From Byssothecium circinans (taxonomy: Eukaryota; Ascomycota; Dothideomycetes; Pleosporales; Massarinaceae): 34,087 bases of DNA. Within the stretch, counting starts at the first letter, position 1. Each line of letters starts with the position of its first letter. Position numbers and translations under genes: made by a program. The notes beneath the pieces were generated by a model. It ran no database searches. It saw only the letters and a program-made list of their open reading frames with translations, and was not told the DNA's origin. Positions 32,275-34,087 of this stretch are shown piece after piece. The stretch is from the NCBI GenBank assembly GCA_010015675.1, contig ML977045.1, forward strand, positions 129,149 through 163,235. The letters are read 5' to 3'.

Positions 32275-34087
32275 CCTAATCCGTGGCGGAACAGGTCTAG
32301 CGTCAGGGTCGCTAGCCCGAATCCGGGGCGCGGATAGGGATAATCCGTGGGAACGGGAGGGCTAATCCGTTCCACAGCGACACGTTCTCCTAACTAATTT
32401 TGTATGTAACTATTGCTCAGCAGCATCAGGAGCACTGATCCCCCATCTTGCAGCTTTACCTTTTGCGTTGGTGACGGTCAAGGCGAGGGTAGACTCTCGC
32501 AGCAATGGAGTTCTGCTGGAACGCACGGTTGCCCGCAGCAACATCACCACAACCAAGCGCAACCCGCCGCAGGAGAAATGGCAGCCGAACCCGATCACCG
32601 CTATCGTTTGAGAAGATGGAAGAAAACTTTCAGTATCTTCGCGAGTATAAGGTGCTTGTCTGCAAGGAGCATGCTACCAGTGTACAGAATCTAAACACGC
32701 ATCTGCGTAATCATCACGCCGTAGCGAGCAAAGAGAGGGAGAGGATCGTAGAGTACTATAGGTACTGGTGGATCAAGAAGCCTGAGGACGTTAAACTGCC
32801 GCCGCTGCTGGGTCCGCTGATTAAGGAGCTAGGAGAGCCGCTCAATGGGCTTTAATGCGCTGAGGAAGATTGCAACTTCATCACGATCAATCTAGATAGG
32901 CTACGGAAGCACTGCAAGGGTGAGCACGGGTTGCTATGGAGGGGTGATATGAGCACGCTTTTCTAAAAAGTCAAGGTGTAGACGTTCTTCCAGGCTCGCG
33001 GGCAGCGGCAATATTTCGTCATTGACGCAGCAGTCAACAATAGCGCGTCATCCGTCCCCTGAGAGGCGGCCGACGTCGTCCGTGCAAGGCTGGCCGAATG
33101 GGAGGTAACAACGCAGGCGCATGAAGAGGAGGCGCAGGTGATGGACGCAGAGGCCGCGAAGACCGACAAGACCAGCTGGTTCAAGCGGACAGGATGGCTA
33201 GAGCATCTCGCGAAGCGGAATCTAGCGCATCTTACACATCAGATCTGACTGCCTGATTAGGGTGAAGTGAGGCTGTAGCGCGCCGCGAAGCTGGTTAAGC
33301 TGCTGGTGGAGAGGAGCGTGGTTGGGCTGTGGACGCTCGCACGGGAAACGAGATGGTGGCTCTAGAGTGCGAAGCGGCAGGAGGTTAATCAACGGCTAAT
33401 GGCCTGACTGCAGAACCCGGAGAGTTAGGCCCGCTACGCTGGCTACATGGTCAAGTTCGTCTGCTACTTTCTGCGCATCGTGGCCGACGAGCAGGCGAGG
33501 ATAGAACGAAGCGGCCGCGGCGAGGACGGCGACAGCGACGTAAACGGCGAGCAGGCAGATGAAGAGGACGTCTCGGACAATCAGAGCTCCAGGAGTAGCA
33601 GCGGCGGAAGTGACGGTGACGGCGATAGGGACAGCCGCCCCCGCCGTCGAAGCGGACGCACAGAAGAGATGGATCTTATGAAAGATGCGCGCGAGCTGTT
33701 CTGCTGGAAGGGCCGTCAGAAGGAGCTGGCGGTAGCGCTGTGGGAGATGCTTAAGGACGACGACAACAACGACGATGATCAGGAATCCTAGCTAGAGGCA
33801 TTGCTCGCCGCACTTGCATCATTCATCTTCGAGTCCGTGGGTGATCGGCCGTTTAGCAGCGGACTCATTCACTTTCTCGCCGTGTTGGGCATCGACGCCG
33901 AGGCGAATCACTTGCGCACGGCAAAGAACTACTCGTACATACTCACCGGCATGGTATACTGCATAAGGGTGCTCGCCGTAGAGAAACTGCTTCCGGCGGC
34001 GTGCCGTGATGAGCAGACGGACGAGGACCGGGAACTCTTCTTGCATGCGAGAGAGAAGTATCTGGCTGACGGCTCGTACAGTCTAAT
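32219..34087 (+). pseudogene. RecQ-like helicase element, copy C (lightly RIPped, cut by window end)
   Basis: The best-preserved copy, GC-rich again. The coding part probably starts at ATG 32616 (MEENFQYLREYKVLVCKEH), where the first DUF3505 finger reads CKEHATSVQNLNTHLRNHH. A second finger, CAEEDCNFITINLDRLRKHC, follows a TAA at 32853-32855. Nearly all in-frame stops (former CAA, CAG or CGA) are of RIP type, so the frame was open recently. An acidic Ser/Asp-rich, then Arg-rich, segment lies near 33490-33670, followed by FSSGLIHFLAVLGIDAEANH. The helicase part should lie beyond the window. Whether any short product is made is unknown. Confidence 0.8.

Noticed and set aside
33447..33791. 114-codon acidic/Arg-rich open frame as a stand-alone gene
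   Set aside because: It is the low-complexity linker of the DUF3505/RecQ-like protein and continues in frame on both sides apart from RIP stops.

Overview
The window looks like genomic DNA of a filamentous ascomycete (Pezizomycotina). Genes have short GT..AG introns of about 44-50 nt, and both flanks carry the signature of repeat-induced point mutation (RIP): CpA to TpA changes, CAG/CAA codons turned into TAG/TAA, very low GC, and reading frames that stay in register through many stops. A GC-balanced island of about 14.5 kb (roughly 12.15-26.63 kb) sits between two RIP-degraded repeat blocks.

Left block (1-12.15 kb). Positions 1-2788 hold two dead copies of a histone H3-fold gene, most like the centromeric variant CenH3/CENP-A. 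They lie tail to tail as a large inverted repeat (two 1021-bp arms, about 720-bp spacer). Next come an unrecognised RIP-killed coding region on + (about 3.6-5.35 kb), a complete but dead Helitron Rep/helicase gene on - (about 10.26-5.4 kb), and the 3' part of a hAT transposase on + (about 11.2-12.15 kb).

Gene island. Six genes stand in a mirror-like order: P450-1 (-), small membrane protein (-), rhodopsin-domain membrane protein (-), divergent promoter, PDR-type ABC transporter (+), Erg26-like 3beta-HSD/decarboxylase SDR (+), P450-2 (+). The two P450s are paralogs with the same intron positions and phases, one at each outer end pointing outward. An Erg26-type SDR with two P450s suggests steroid or triterpenoid tailoring (inference). 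The transporter could export the product or protect the cell. No cyclase, PKS, NRPS or transcription factor gene is visible. P450-1 lacks a phase-compatible AG acceptor at its second intron and may be non-functional.

Right block (26.63 kb to the end). Three diverged repeats of about 95-120 bp follow P450-2. Then come three head-to-tail, differently truncated copies of a DUF3505-type zinc-finger plus RecQ-like helicase gene, of the kind often found near fungal telomeres. RIP damage falls from copy to copy (A heavy, B intermediate, C light), and each copy starts at a CCTAAC motif. This suggests, but does not prove, a subtelomeric position.

Nothing was run. Domain names come from recognising motifs in translated frames, and exon borders come from phase-consistent GT/AG pairs.
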